From contig CAJUBG010000097.1 of NCBI GenBank assembly GCA_910584575.1, forward strand, positions 1 to 7,460: a stretch of 7,460 bases of DNA, in the 5' to 3' direction. Positions 1-5,733 of the stretch are shown in pieces. The DNA is from an uncultured Dorea sp. GTDB taxonomy: Bacteria; Bacillota; Clostridia; Lachnospirales; Lachnospiraceae. The translations under genes and the position numbers were made by a program. The number at the start of each line of letters is the position of its first letter. Position 1 is the first letter of the stretch. The notes beneath the pieces are model-generated. The model saw nothing but the letters and a program-made list of their open reading frames with translations. It made no database searches and had not been told where the DNA came from.

Positions 1-29
1 AGCACCGTCAGTTTATTTGGTAAATTCAT
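1..29 (-). CDS. pgsA: CDP-diacylglycerol--glycerol-3-phosphate 3-phosphatidyltransferase, N-terminal fragment
   Basis: Only the first nine full codons are inside the window, reading MNLPNKLTV. This matches the typical opening of PgsA, the membrane enzyme that makes phosphatidylglycerophosphate, the first committed step to phosphatidylglycerol and cardiolipin. The start ATG overlaps the rimO stop as ATGA, and an AGGAGAG ribosome binding site lies about ten bases upstream, inside the end of rimO, which suggests translational coupling. The order rimO-pgsA is common in clostridia, and that supports the call more than nine residues can. The rest of the gene lies beyond the left edge, so domain content cannot be checked. 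Confidence 0.7.
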
Positions 30-1351
30 ACGATCAACTCTCCTATCAAATCATAATCCAAAGCGCCGGTCACTCTCACTCTCGCAAAGTCTCCGGTCAC
101 CAATTCCTCCTCTGTCTGGACGAAAATCAGCCCGTCCACATTCGGGGCGTCTCGGTAAGTCCTCCCCACATAGGCATCCTCATCCGCCACCTTGCCCTCG
201 ATCAGCACCAGCACCTCCCGCCCAATCATGTCTTCTGCCTGGTCAAACGCGATCTCCTGCTGTAACTCCATAAGCTCTGCCTGCCGTTCCTCCTTGACCT
301 CCTCTGCCACCTGGTCCGGCATATCCGCAGCCGGCGTATCCTCCTCCGGCGAATAGGTAAATACGCCCAGACGGTCAAACTCCATCTCATCTACGAACTC
401 CTTAAGCTCATCGTGCTGCTCGTTCGTCTCCCCTGGGAAACCGGTAATCAGCGTGGTACGGATGGCAATATCCGGAATCTCGTCCCTGAGCTTAGTTACA
501 ATCTCCTTAAGCTGAGCTTTTGAGGTACGCCTTCCCATCTTCTTCAAAATCTCGTCGCTGGCATGCTGGATGGGGAGATCCAGATAATGACAGATCTTTT
601 TTTCTTCTTTTATTACCTGAATCAGCTCGTCGTCCACCTCCTCCGGATAGCAGTATAAAAGGCGTATCCATCGGATTCCTTCCACCTTACATAACTTCCG
701 CAAAAGCCTGTGAAGCGACTTCTCTCCATAGAGGTCTTTTCCGTAGAGAGTGATTTCCTGAGCCACCAGGATTAACTCTTTTACTCCCTGGCCTGCAAGG
801 TCTTTTGCCTCCTTTAAAAGCCTCTCCATGGGTACGCTTCTATAATTCCCGCGAAGCTTAGGAATAATACAGTAGGTACAGCGCTTATCGCACCCTTCCG
901 CGATTTTCAGATAGGCGTAATGCCCGCCTGTGGTCACCAGCCGCTTTTCCTCCACCGCAGGAAGAACGTCAAGAGCACCAATCTCCATATGCCCCTTTCC
1001 CAAAAGAGCCTCCTCCACCGTCTGGACGATCCGGTCATAGGAGGTTGTTCCAAGGACTGCATCCACCTCCGGAATCTCCTTTTGAATCTCCTGCTGATAC
1101 CGCTGTGCAAGACATCCGGTTACAATCAAAGCCTTAAGCCTTCCAGTCTCTTTATATTCCGCCATCTCCAGAATGGTCTGGATACTCTCCTCCTTTGCGT
1201 CATGGATAAAGCAGCAGGTATTGACTACAATGACCTCCGCCAAAGCCTCATCGTCCACAATCTGATATCCCTTTGCATCCAAAAGCCCCAACATGACCTC
1301 TGAATCCACCAGGTTCTTGTCACACCCCAGAGAAATAAATAGTATATTCAT
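26..1351 (-). CDS. rimO: Ribosomal protein S12 (Asp) methylthiotransferase RimO
   Basis: A 441-residue radical SAM enzyme expected to add a methylthio group to the conserved aspartate of ribosomal protein uS12. Visible domains are an N-terminal MTTase domain with three cluster-binding cysteines (Cys10 in SLGCDKN, Cys46 in NTCCF, Cys80 in TGCLAQ), a radical SAM core with the CxxxCxxC motif at Cys154, Cys158 and Cys161 (GCDKRCTYCIIPKLRG), and a C-terminal TRAM-like domain from about residue 374. The relatives MiaB and MtaB have the same architecture. RimO is preferred because of the PKLRGNYRS segment after the cluster motif, the length, and the position after rpoZ and before pgsA. The ATG start has a GGGAGGG ribosome binding site about six bases upstream. 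It lies 163 bp after rpoZ, behind a large inverted repeat, so it may be partly uncoupled from the genes upstream. The 3' end overlaps pgsA as ATGA. Confidence 0.96.
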   Translation of the reverse strand: MNILFISLGCDKNLVDSEVMLGLLDAKGYQIVDDEALAEVIVVNTCCFIHDAKEESIQTILEMAEYKETGRLKALIVTGCLAQRYQQEIQKEIPEVDAVLGTTSYDRIVQTVEEALLGKGHMEIGALDVLPAVEEKRLVTTGGHYAYLKIAEGCDKRCTYCIIPKLRGNYRSVPMERLLKEAKDLAGQGVKELILVAQEITLYGKDLYGEKSLHRLLRKLCKVEGIRWIRLLYCYPEEVDDELIQVIKEEKKICHYLDLPIQHASDEILKKMGRRTSKAQLKEIVTKLRDEIPDIAIRTTLITGFPGETNEQHDELKEFVDEMEFDRLGVFTYSPEEDTPAADMPDQVAEEVKEERQAELMELQQEIAFDQAEDMIGREVLVLIEGKVADEDAYVGRTYRDAPNVDGLIFVQTEEELVTGDFARVRVTGALDYDLIGELIV

Positions 1352-1380
1352 ACAAGCCCTCCCTATATGCTATGGAAAGA

Positions 1381-1480
1381 AAGGGCTGTCGGAAAATGCC
1401 GTATCTCTACAATATATACCATCCTTCTTGGCAGAAAATGTCTATATATTGTGTGAAAATGTCATTTTCCGATAGCCCCT
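1381..1480. repeat. Long nested inverted repeat between rpoZ and rimO (possible terminator or miniature element)
   Basis: The arms GGGCTGTCGGAAAATG (1383-1398) and CATTTTCCGATAGCCC (1463-1478) are complementary over 16 positions, with a single G-T pairing. Inside them a second perfect 10-bp pair, ACAATATATA (1409-1418) and TATATATTGT (1443-1452), folds within the first. GAAAATG also recurs at 1434-1440 and 1455-1461. On the minus strand the outer stem is followed by TTTCTTTCC, so the transcript from rpoZ could form a terminator-like or attenuator-like structure before rimO. Alternatively the near-symmetric 100-bp unit with GGGCTGTC-type ends may be a degenerate miniature inverted-repeat element; no target-site duplication is obvious at its edges. 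The structure is certain; the role is open. Confidence 0.7.
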
Positions 1481-1514
1481 CATCACTTCCAGAAAGTTCG
1501 TCAAATATTTTCGA

Positions 1515-1829
1515 TTACTCTATAACTTCCTCCGGCACACTTAATTCCTTCGCTCTCTGTATATCCTCTGCCTCCGAAGCCTTCGTTTCGGTTCGTTCCT
1601 CCTCGGCGGCAACCTTAATCTTGGCCTGGTTCAGCTCGTCGATAGCAACCGACAACGGCTTCTCGCCGTTCTTCACCGGCACCAGCGGCATATTACCGTC
1701 AATGATCTCTCTCGCCCTCTTTGCAGTCGCCATAACGATGGAATACCGGCTGTTGACAATCTTAGTCTCGCCCTCCTCTACATCCTTATTCACTACCTTC
1801 ATTAAATCTGTGTAAGATGGGTGCAGCAT
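1515..1829 (-). CDS. rpoZ: DNA-directed RNA polymerase subunit omega
   Basis: A 104-residue protein beginning MLHPSYTDLMKVV, with the omega core SRYSIVMATAKRAREI at about residues 27-42 followed by the conserved KPLSVAIDEL segment at about 57-66. Omega binds the beta-prime subunit and helps assembly and stability of RNA polymerase. The last 35 or so residues are a charged Glu/Lys-rich tail, which is usual for clostridial omegas. The ATG lies only 3 bp after the gmk stop, and its ribosome binding site (AAAGGAG, about nine bases upstream) is within the end of gmk, so co-transcription with gmk is almost certain. A gmk-rpoZ pair is widespread in bacteria, which supports the identification. Confidence 0.95.
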   Translation of the reverse strand: MLHPSYTDLMKVVNKDVEEGETKIVNSRYSIVMATAKRAREIIDGNMPLVPVKNGEKPLSVAIDELNQAKIKVAAEEERTETKASEAEDIQRAKELSVPEEVIE

Positions 1830-1832
1830 ACA

Positions 1833-2453
1833 CTATTCTCCTTTCAGTTCTTCCTTCATATGCTCTATAAACGCCTTATTGCGGTAACTTCTTCTGTGCT
1901 CTCCCTGAATGATCTGATGAACCTGCTCCACACATTCCTCAAGCACATCATTGACGATCAGGTAATCGTACTGATTCATTCCTTCGGCTTCCTCCTTCGC
2001 CCGATTCATGCGGAAATCAATCACGTCCTTCGTCTCGGTTCCCCGCCCCTCAAGGCGCGACCTCAACTCCTTCGCCGTAGGCGGAGTCACGAACAAAAGC
2101 AGGACCTTGGGAAACTTCTCCTTCACCTTAAGGGCGCCCTGGATCTCAATCTCCAGGATTACATCCTTCCCTGCGTCCAACTGGTCCTCCACATAGCCTC
2201 TGGGCGTTCCATAGTAATTGTCCACATACCTAGCATACTCTATCAGTTCATCTTTCGCAATCATTTTTTCAAATTCTTCAACGGATTTAAAAAAATATTC
2301 CCGTCCGTCCTCCTCGCCCGTCCTTGGCTTCCTGGTTGTAGCGGAAATCGAAAGAGCATAATTATCATACCGTCTCATGATCTCTTTCATGACCGTACCC
2401 TTGCCGGCGCCGGAAAATCCGGACACCACGATTAAAATCCCTCTCTCGCTCAT
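1833..2453 (-). CDS. gmk: Guanylate kinase
   Basis: A cytosolic nucleoside monophosphate kinase that converts GMP and ATP to GDP and ADP, 206 residues from the chosen start, the normal family length. The P-loop GFSGAGKGT is at residues 12-20; the usual GPSG is GFSG here. The GMP-binding region follows: SISATTRKPR (35-44), REYFF (51-55), YYGTPRGYV (80-88) and LEIEIQGA (100-107), then the lid arginines in RSRLEGRGTET. The frame is open to a TTG at 2480, which would add nine residues (MSRGREDKF) and overlap the yicC stop. The ATG at 2453 is preferred because MSERGILIVVSG is the usual N-terminus and AGAGAGG sits about eight bases upstream. It is 19 bp downstream of yicC and 3 bp upstream of rpoZ. 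Confidence 0.96.
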   Translation of the reverse strand: MSERGILIVVSGFSGAGKGTVMKEIMRRYDNYALSISATTRKPRTGEEDGREYFFKSVEEFEKMIAKDELIEYARYVDNYYGTPRGYVEDQLDAGKDVILEIEIQGALKVKEKFPKVLLLFVTPPTAKELRSRLEGRGTETKDVIDFRMNRAKEEAEGMNQYDYLIVNDVLEECVEQVHQIIQGEHRRSYRNKAFIEHMKEELKGE

Positions 2454-2472
2454 GAACTTGTCCTCTCTACCT

Positions 2473-3354
2473 CTACTCAATATTCTGAATCTGCTCTCTT
2501 ACCTTCTCAATCTCTGTCTTTAAATCAATCCCTGCATTGGAAACCTCCAGGTCATTTGCCTTGGAAAGAATGGTGTTGGCTTCCCGGTTCATCTCCTGCG
2601 CAATAAAATCTAACTTGCGTCCAATACCGCTTTCCTCAGACTGCAAGGTTTCCTTCATATGTACAACGTGGCTTCTAAGCCTTACAATCTCCTCATCCGT
2701 ACAGATCTTGTCCGCAAATATGACTACCTCGGCGGCAATCCTGCCCTCCTCCATCTGAGTATCCGAAAGCAGCTCACGAACCTTATTCTCTAACTTCTCT
2801 CTGTACTCCGCCACAATCTGGGGTGACCGTTCCTCGATATAATCCACCAGTGTCAGCATCCCGTCAAGCTTCTTAAGGATATCCTCTTTAAGATTGGTTC
2901 CCTCCTGCGCCCTTGTCTCCACAAACTGCAAGATCGCACCATTAAGCGCCTTCTTAAGCCCGTTCCACAACTCCTCCTCGTCCATGGTCTGTTCTTCCAT
3001 GGTGAGCACCTCCGGACACCGCAAAAGAGTGGAAACCCGAATGTCGTTTCCTAAAGAAAACTTCTCCTCCATCTGCCGGAAATAGGCAAGGTACTCGCCT
3101 GCCAACTGTTCATTGTACTTCAAAGACGCCTGATTCTCAGATAAATCCTCGTAGGTGATAAAAATATCAACCTTCCCCCTCTGGATACTCTGCTTCAAAA
3201 GATTACGGATCGCAGTCTCGAATAAATTCAATTTCTTAGGCATACGGATATTCACATCCAGATAACGGTGATTCACACCCTTCATCTCGACGGTAAACCT
3301 CCGGTCCCCGTCCGAACTCTCACAGCGTCCAAAGCCTGTCATACTGTTTATCAT
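2473..3354 (-). CDS. yicC: YicC/YloC family endoribonuclease
   Basis: A 293-residue protein starting MINSMTGFGR, the hallmark N-terminus of the YicC/YloC family. The N-terminal YicC-like domain (residues 1 to about 155) contains the VEMKGVNHRYLDV segment. The C-terminal DUF1732 region ends in the strongly conserved EMNREANTILSKAND and LKTEIEKVREQIQNIE motifs. Family members are reported to be endoribonucleases, and in Escherichia coli YicC affects small-RNA turnover. The reading frame stays open upstream to 3840, but that part runs antisense through the promoters and into rqcH, so it is not coding. The ATG at 3354 is chosen from family alignment and an AGAGGT ribosome binding site eight bases upstream. 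It is the first gene of the minus-strand run yicC-gmk-rpoZ and sits behind a strong promoter. In Bacillus subtilis the homologue yloC is also near rqcH (yloA) and gmk. Confidence 0.95.
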   Translation of the reverse strand: MINSMTGFGRCESSDGDRRFTVEMKGVNHRYLDVNIRMPKKLNLFETAIRNLLKQSIQRGKVDIFITYEDLSENQASLKYNEQLAGEYLAYFRQMEEKFSLGNDIRVSTLLRCPEVLTMEEQTMDEEELWNGLKKALNGAILQFVETRAQEGTNLKEDILKKLDGMLTLVDYIEERSPQIVAEYREKLENKVRELLSDTQMEEGRIAAEVVIFADKICTDEEIVRLRSHVVHMKETLQSEESGIGRKLDFIAQEMNREANTILSKANDLEVSNAGIDLKTEIEKVREQIQNIE

Positions 3355-3397
3355 GATATGAACCTCTATTCTTATATTCAAATTTATTACCTCATTC

Positions 3398-3426
3398 ATT
3401 ATAAGGCATTTGGCAAAATGAGTCAA
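3398..3426 (-). promoter_or_regulatory. Sigma-A promoter for yicC-gmk-rpoZ
   Basis: On the minus strand TTGACT (3426-3421) is separated by exactly 17 bp from a perfect TATAAT (3403-3398). Transcription would begin near 3391, leaving a leader of about 37 nt before the yicC ATG. The match to the housekeeping consensus is almost complete (one mismatch in the -35), so strong constitutive expression is expected. Its -35 and spacer overlap the divergent rqcH promoter. Confidence 0.85.
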
Positions 3427-3438
3427 CCATGTTATACT
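3410..3438 (+). promoter_or_regulatory. Extended -10 sigma-A promoter for rqcH
   Basis: TTGGCA (3410-3415) is followed by a 17-bp spacer and TATACT (3433-3438), with a TG one base upstream of the -10 (TGTTATACT), an extended -10 element. The predicted start is near 3445, giving a leader of about 78 nt before the rqcH ATG at 3523. The promoter shares 3410-3426 with the divergent yicC promoter. Confidence 0.8.
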
Positions 3439-3522
3439 ATTGCGGTATGGAGGAAATAAAGAAGTAATGCTGTGAACATTGTATATATAACAGTGACATT
3501 TAAGAAAGGAGATTTTCAGACT

Positions 3523-5262
3523 ATGGCATTTGACGGAATTACAGTTGCAGCGGTAGCAAAAGAGCTTGGAGACACTCTGGCAGGCGGGCGGATTACCAAA
3601 ATCGCACAGCCGGAGACGGACGAGCTTTTGCTTACCATCAAGACATCTGACGGGGCATACCGGCTCTATATTTCTGCCAGCGCGTCCCTTCCTTTGATAT
3701 ATCTGACGGACGAGAATAAACCAAGCCCTATGACCGCCCCCAACTTCTGTATGCTGCTTCGCAAGCATATCGGGAACGGGCGTATCACAAAAGTCTCGCA
3801 GCCTGGGCTTGAGCGCATTATTCATCTGGACATTGAGCATCTGGATGAACTTGGAGATCTGTGCAGGAAGAAATTAATCATCGAAATCATGGGAAAACAC
3901 AGCAACATCATTTTCTGTGACGATAAGGACAGGATCATTGACAGTATCAAGCATGTCAATGCACAGATGAGCTCTGTCCGAGAGGTGCTTCCCGGACGGG
4001 ATTATTTTATACCGGATACCATGGCAAAGCTTAATCCCCTGACCGCCGCCCAGGAGGACTTTGTTAAGGCACTTAAGGAGAAGCCCTCTTTCCTTGGCAA
4101 AGCCATCTATACCAGCTTCACAGGCTTAAGCCCTTTGGCAGCGGAGGAAATCTGCTCTCTTGCAGGAATTGAATCCAATATGACCGCCAGGGATCTGACT
4201 TACGATATGCTTGCACATCTCTACCGGCAGTTTTCTTACTATATGGAAAATGTAAAGCTTGGCAGCTTCAAACCTGGGATTTACTATGATAAAAACGGGC
4301 CGAAGGAATTTTCCGCCATCCCATTATCCCATTTTACCCAATATACCTTAAAGGAGTTTGATTCTATTTCCCAGGTGCTTAAGACCTATTACGCCACCAA
4401 AAACACGCTGACGCGAATCCGTCAGAAAAGCACAGACCTGCGCCATGTGGTACAGATTTCCTTAGAACGTAACCGCAAAAAATACGACTTGCAGTCAAAA
4501 CAGCTTAAAGACACGGAAAATCGGGACAAGTACAAGGTCTACGGCGAGCTGATTAATATCTATGGATACAGCCTCCCCGCAGGCGCAAAGGAATTGACCG
4601 CCCTGAATTATTACACAGACCAGGAGATTACCATCCCCCTTGACCCAACTATGACGCCCCTGGAAAATTCTCAGAAATATTTTGCAAAATATAATAAGCA
4701 GAAACGGACTTTTGAAGCCCTTACAGAATTGATACAAGAGACCGCTGGCGATATTCAATATCTGGAATCCATCAGCAACGCTTTGGATATCGCCATGAAC
4801 GAAGCCGACTTAGCGCAGATTAAAGAGGAATTGATGCAAAGCGGATACATCAGAAGAAAATTTACCAAGAAAAAAGTGAAGCTCACCAGCAAGCCCTTAC
4901 ACTACATTTCCAGCGACGGATATCACATGTATGTGGGAAAGAATAATCTTCAGAATGATGAACTGACCTTCTCATTTGCCAGTGGGAATGACTGGTGGTT
5001 CCACGCAAAAGGCGCCCCCGGCTCTCATGTCATCGTAAAGACAAAAGGGAACGAGCTTCCGGACCGCACCTTTGAGGAGGCGGGACGGCTTGCAGCCTAT
5101 TATTCCAAGAACCGCGGCAGCGATAAGGTTGAGATTGATTATGTGGAGAAAAAACATGTCAAGAAACCTAATGGGGCGAAGCCTGGCTTTGTTGTATATT
5201 ATACCAACTATTCACTGGTCATTGATTCGGATATCTCTGATATAGAAAACGTGCAGGACTAA
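3523..5262 (+). CDS. rqcH: Ribosome quality control protein RqcH (NFACT family, formerly fibronectin-binding protein)
   Basis: A 579-residue NFACT protein. RqcH binds stalled 50S-peptidyl-tRNA complexes and recruits tRNA-Ala to add C-terminal alanine tails that mark the nascent chain for proteolysis. The NFACT-N domain opens MAFDGITVAAVAKEL and includes PNFCMLLRKHIGNGRI (73-88) and IMGKHSNIIF. A central helical and coiled-coil part lies at about 275-440. The NFACT-R domain (about 459-560) carries DGYHMYVGKNN and DWWFHAKGAPGSHVIVK. The tRNA-contacting Asp-Arg pair of the family (D97-R98 in Bacillus subtilis, from memory) appears as Glu97-Arg98. An in-frame GTG at 3472 would add 17 residues, but the ATG at 3523 gives the family N-terminus and has AAGGAGA ten bases upstream. 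The stop codon sits in the loop of a terminator hairpin. It is divergent from yicC, as expected for a conserved neighbourhood. Confidence 0.95.
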   Translation: MAFDGITVAAVAKELGDTLAGGRITKIAQPETDELLLTIKTSDGAYRLYISASASLPLIYLTDENKPSPMTAPNFCMLLRKHIGNGRITKVSQPGLERIIHLDIEHLDELGDLCRKKLIIEIMGKHSNIIFCDDKDRIIDSIKHVNAQMSSVREVLPGRDYFIPDTMAKLNPLTAAQEDFVKALKEKPSFLGKAIYTSFTGLSPLAAEEICSLAGIESNMTARDLTYDMLAHLYRQFSYYMENVKLGSFKPGIYYDKNGPKEFSAIPLSHFTQYTLKEFDSISQVLKTYYATKNTLTRIRQKSTDLRHVVQISLERNRKKYDLQSKQLKDTENRDKYKVYGELINIYGYSLPAGAKELTALNYYTDQEITIPLDPTMTPLENSQKYFAKYNKQKRTFEALTELIQETAGDIQYLESISNALDIAMNEADLAQIKEELMQSGYIRRKFTKKKVKLTSKPLHYISSDGYHMYVGKNNLQNDELTFSFASGNDWWFHAKGAPGSHVIVKTKGNELPDRTFEEAGRLAAYYSKNRGSDKVEIDYVEKKHVKKPNGAKPGFVVYYTNYSLVIDSDISDIENVQD

Positions 5263-5279
5263 GCCTGCACGTTTTCTAT
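5242..5279. terminator. Bidirectional intrinsic terminator between rqcH and the 119-aa gene
   Basis: ATAGAAAACGTGCAGG (5242-5257) and CCTGCACGTTTTCTAT (5264-5279) form a perfect 16-bp stem with a six-base loop. A GC-rich core is flanked by A-tracts and T-tracts on both sides, so either strand gives a hairpin followed by a U-rich run. The rqcH stop TAA (5260-5262) is in the loop, and the stem encodes the last residues of RqcH. The convergent gene stops at 5285, 22 bp beyond the rqcH stop, so this one hairpin likely ends both transcripts. Confidence 0.88.
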
Positions 5280-5284
5280 TCGTT

Positions 5285-5644
5285 CTACTTCTCCCACAGC
5301 TTCTCACAAAGATCGCTGTACTCTGTGAGCTGGTCTGTGTAGGGCTTCAGACGCTTCTGGATCCTGGCGCGCTCAGCCGCGTCCGCATCATAGGTGGCAT
5401 GGTCGTTTGGGGTTCTCTCAAGTACGTCGTCGGCAATCTCGTTAAACAGAATCCAGCACAGCCTTCTGGCATCTGTAATCACATGGCTCTCCACGATCTC
5501 CTGATGTTCAAGGTTAATCTGCATCAGGACATATCCGAGCTTGTCCGACCAAAGCCATTCAAGATAGGGGCTGGCTTTTATGTAGTCGCCAAAAACCCTG
5601 CAGACCTTCTCCACATCTGCATCTCTTTTCGCCTCTTGAAACAT
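5285..5644 (-). CDS. Conserved-looking hypothetical protein, 119 aa
   Basis: I do not recognise the family. The protein is a soluble, acidic, probably helical 119-residue polypeptide without a signal peptide or membrane segment. It is rich in aromatic residues early (YIKASPYLEWLWSDKLGYV at about 21-39) and ends in a charged helical stretch containing RARIQKRLKPYTDQL and the terminal EKLWEK. The ATG at 5644 has a strong AAGGAGGAGGA ribosome binding site, which argues that it is a real gene. It follows the DHH phosphoesterase gene in the same direction after about 90 bp, without a convincing terminator between them, so the two may be co-transcribed; a weak promoter is also possible in the gap. 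Its 3' end shares the bidirectional terminator with rqcH. No function can be assigned. Confidence 0.8.
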   Translation of the reverse strand: MFQEAKRDADVEKVCRVFGDYIKASPYLEWLWSDKLGYVLMQINLEHQEIVESHVITDARRLCWILFNEIADDVLERTPNDHATYDADAAERARIQKRLKPYTDQLTEYSDLCEKLWEK

Positions 5645-5682
5645 CGTGTCATCCTCCTCCTTGTTCTTGATAGATACATAAC

Positions 5683-5699
5683 TATTCTATCACAGAATA
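5683..5699 (-). promoter_or_regulatory. Operator-like palindrome with possible -10 ahead of the 119-aa gene
   Basis: TATTCT and AGAATA flank a five-base centre, giving a 17-bp dyad. Read on the minus strand it contains TGATAGAAT (5692-5684), a fair extended -10 element, about 40 bases upstream of the ATG at 5644. No good -35 is present at the right distance. It could be a weak promoter with an overlapping operator, or chance in an AT-rich gap. Confidence 0.3.
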
Positions 5700-5733
5700 C
5701 CAGAGGGAGGCTTGATGTAAATATTGGAATATT

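Noticed and set aside
1404..1440. TGGTATATAT on the minus strand as an extended -10 promoter for rimO within the inverted repeat.
   Set aside because: No acceptable -35 at the right distance, and the AT-rich palindrome would produce such matches by itself.
1372..1815. 147-codon plus-strand open frame opposite rpoZ.
   Set aside because: It is a serine-rich shadow of rpoZ and of the inverted repeat, with no ribosome binding site or recognisable domain.
1821..2435. 204-codon plus-strand open frame opposite gmk.
   Set aside because: Antisense shadow of a clear guanylate kinase; the hydrophobic and His-rich composition is typical of reversed coding sequence.
2454..2480. TTG start adding nine residues to guanylate kinase.
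   Set aside because: It overlaps the yicC stop, uses a rare start, and the ATG at 2453 has a better-placed ribosome binding site.
3447..3467. Six-codon leader frame (MEEIKK) just after the predicted rqcH transcription start.
   Set aside because: It would be nearly leaderless with no ribosome binding site and no attenuator structure; likely chance.
3472..3522. GTG start adding 17 residues to RqcH.
   Set aside because: The extension is not family-like, the nearest GGAGG is 18 bases away, and the ATG at 3523 has a suitable ribosome binding site and the conserved MAFDG start.
3355..3840. The yicC frame stays open upstream, giving a possible 455-residue protein.
   Set aside because: The extra 162 residues run antisense through both promoters and the first 318 bases of rqcH, lack family similarity, and the ATG at 3354 has the canonical MINSMTGFGR start with a ribosome binding site.
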